Assembly (NCBI GenBank): GCA_046565985.1
Contig: JBKHXN010000061.1
Coordinates: forward strand, 1 to 7,845
Length of the DNA stretch: 7,845 nt
Direction: 5' to 3'
From: Polycyclovorans sp046565985
GTDB lineage: Bacteria; Pseudomonadota; Gammaproteobacteria; Nevskiales; Nevskiaceae
Shown: positions 6,718 through 7,845 of the stretch, one piece after another
Layout: every line of letters begins with the position of its first letter
Position numbering within the stretch: the stretch's first letter is position 1
The notes under the pieces: model-generated
What the model was told of the DNA's origin: nothing
Databases searched by the model: none
Seen by the model: only the letters and a program-made list of their open reading frames with translations
Position numbers and translations under genes: made by a program

Positions 6718-7845
6718 ATGAAAAAATGGATCCACATTCCGCACGTCGAGGGCCTGGCCTCGCGCCAGGCGCACGCCGACCTGCCGCCGGGCACGGTGGA
6801 GCGCGAGCTGGGCAAGGAAGGCTTCTTCGGTCCGGCCACCCACATGATCCACCCGCGGCCGCCCACCGGCTGGTCACACTGGGAGGGCCCGCTGCGTCCG
6901 CGTGCCTTCGACTGCGCCCGCCTGCCGGCGGCCGGCAGCTCGCCCTGGGATGCACACGAGCTGCTCTACAACGCGCACCTGCGCCTGCGCCAGTGGACCT
7001 GCACGGCGTCCATGGACCACCTGGTGCGCAACGCCGACGGCGACGAGCTGCTGTTCATCCACACCGGCAGCGCCGAGCTGTTCTGCGACTACGGCCACCT
7101 GAGCCTGGAGGCGGGCGATTACCTGCTGCTGCCGCGCGGCACCCTCTGGCGCCTGGATTGCAGCGCGCCGGTGACCCTGCTGCTGATCGAGGCCACCAAC
7201 GCCAGCTACCAGCTGCCCGACAAGGGACTGGTGGGCGAGCACGCCATCTTCGACCCTGCGGTGCTCGACCTGCCGCGTCTGGACGAGGCCTTCAAGGCCC
7301 AGGCAGCCGCGCCCGGCGAGTGGACGGTACGCATCAAGCGCCGACACCAGCTCTCCACGGTCACCTATCCGTACAATCCGCTCGACGCGCTGGGCTGGCA
7401 CGGCAGCCTGCATCCGGTGCGGCTCAATGTGCGCGACCTCCGCCCGCTGGTCAGCCACCGCTACCACCTGCCGCCCTCGGCGCATACCACCTTCGTCGCC
7501 GGCCGCTTCGTGGTCTGTACCTTCGCGCCGCGGCCGTTCGAGACCGATCCGGGCGCGATCAAGGTGCCGTTCTTCCACAACAACGACGACTACGACGAGG
7601 TGCTGTTCTACCACGCCGGCAATTTCTTCTCGCGTGACGGCATCCACCCGGGCATGGTCACGCTGCACCCCTGTGGCTTCACCCACGGCCCGCACCCCAA
7701 GGCGCTGCAGAAGATGCTGCGCCAGGACCAGCCGATGGCCGACGAGTATGCGGTGATGATCGACGCCCGCGACGCGCTGGAGATCGGCGCCGCTGCCACC
7801 GGCGTGGAGCGGGCGGATTACCACCAGAGCTGGCGCGGCAGCTAG
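6718..7845 (+). CDS. hmgA: Homogentisate 1,2-dioxygenase, short form
   Basis: The 375-residue protein belongs to the cupin-fold family that opens the homogentisate ring to maleylacetoacetate using Fe(II) and O2. It resembles the short bacterial form rather than the roughly 430-445-residue HmgA of Pseudomonas and humans. The N-terminal cupin (about 80-160) has GDELLFIHTGSAEL (108-121) and LEAGDYLLLPRGT (130-142). The C-terminal cupin carries the probable metal site: His287 in VPFFHNND, Glu294 in YDEVLFYHAG and His323 in FTHGPHP; HYLPP-like RYHLPPSAHTTF (248-259) lies just before. Human ligands are His335, Glu341 and His371; first-to-last spacing (36) is the same, but His-to-Glu spacing is 7 here rather than 6. 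The start has a ribosome site overlapping the hpd stop. Position after hpd strongly supports homogentisate as substrate. The stop TAG (7843-7845) is the last codon of the window; fahA and maiA may follow beyond it. Confidence 0.92.
   Translation: MKKWIHIPHVEGLASRQAHADLPPGTVERELGKEGFFGPATHMIHPRPPTGWSHWEGPLRPRAFDCARLPAAGSSPWDAHELLYNAHLRLRQWTCTASMDHLVRNADGDELLFIHTGSAELFCDYGHLSLEAGDYLLLPRGTLWRLDCSAPVTLLLIEATNASYQLPDKGLVGEHAIFDPAVLDLPRLDEAFKAQAAAPGEWTVRIKRRHQLSTVTYPYNPLDALGWHGSLHPVRLNVRDLRPLVSHRYHLPPSAHTTFVAGRFVVCTFAPRPFETDPGAIKVPFFHNNDDYDEVLFYHAGNFFSRDGIHPGMVTLHPCGFTHGPHPKALQKMLRQDQPMADEYAVMIDARDALEIGAAATGVERADYHQSWRGS

Noticed and set aside
5586..6866. A 426-codon open frame on the minus strand opposite hpd
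   Set aside because: It is antisense to hpd, which has all metal ligands and a strong ribosome site. The product is rich in Ala, Asp, Val and His with no domain.
6874..7824. A 316-codon open frame on the minus strand opposite hmgA
   Set aside because: Same reasoning: shadow of hmgA codon bias, no motif and no plausible start signal.

Overview
The window is compact, GC-rich chromosomal DNA with strong G/C bias at third codon positions. Seven protein genes fill it almost completely. I saw no tRNA, rRNA, CRISPR array, transposase or phage gene. The mix of a patatin/DUF3336 lipase, a DUF456 membrane protein, a LysM lytic transglycosylase, a Xanthomonas-type proline iminopeptidase and a bacterial phenylalanine hydroxylase suggests a free-living gammaproteobacterium, perhaps near the Chromatiales/Ectothiorhodospiraceae or Xanthomonadales-Nevskiales. 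That placement is inference from gene content and composition only.

Layout. Positions 1-1382 (minus) hold a patatin-like phospholipase that runs off the left edge and lacks its C-terminal end. A 68-bp divergent spacer separates it from a small DUF456 membrane protein (1451-1942, plus). That gene converges with an MltD-like lytic transglycosylase with two LysM domains (1971-3629, minus). A 106-bp divergent spacer leads to proline iminopeptidase (3736-4686, plus). After 105 bp of non-coding DNA with a candidate promoter and an inverted repeat comes an apparent operon: phenylalanine 4-monooxygenase phhA (4792-5604), 4-hydroxyphenylpyruvate dioxygenase hpd (5640-6707) and a short-form homogentisate 1,2-dioxygenase hmgA (6718-7845). 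The window stops exactly at the hmgA stop codon.

How the genes work together. The last three genes encode three of the four steps from phenylalanine to maleylacetoacetate: Phe to Tyr (PhhA), then, after a transamination not encoded here, 4-hydroxyphenylpyruvate to homogentisate (Hpd), then ring opening (HmgA). Proline iminopeptidase frees N-terminal proline from peptides and could feed amino-acid catabolism, but its link to the operon is positional only. The lipase and transglycosylase act on membrane or storage lipids and on peptidoglycan respectively, and look like independent housekeeping units.

Most of the window is ordinary. The points most worth a second look are the short, divergent homogentisate dioxygenase with an altered metal-ligand spacing, the inverted repeat lying across the candidate phh promoter, and the extra N-terminal region of the lytic transglycosylase.
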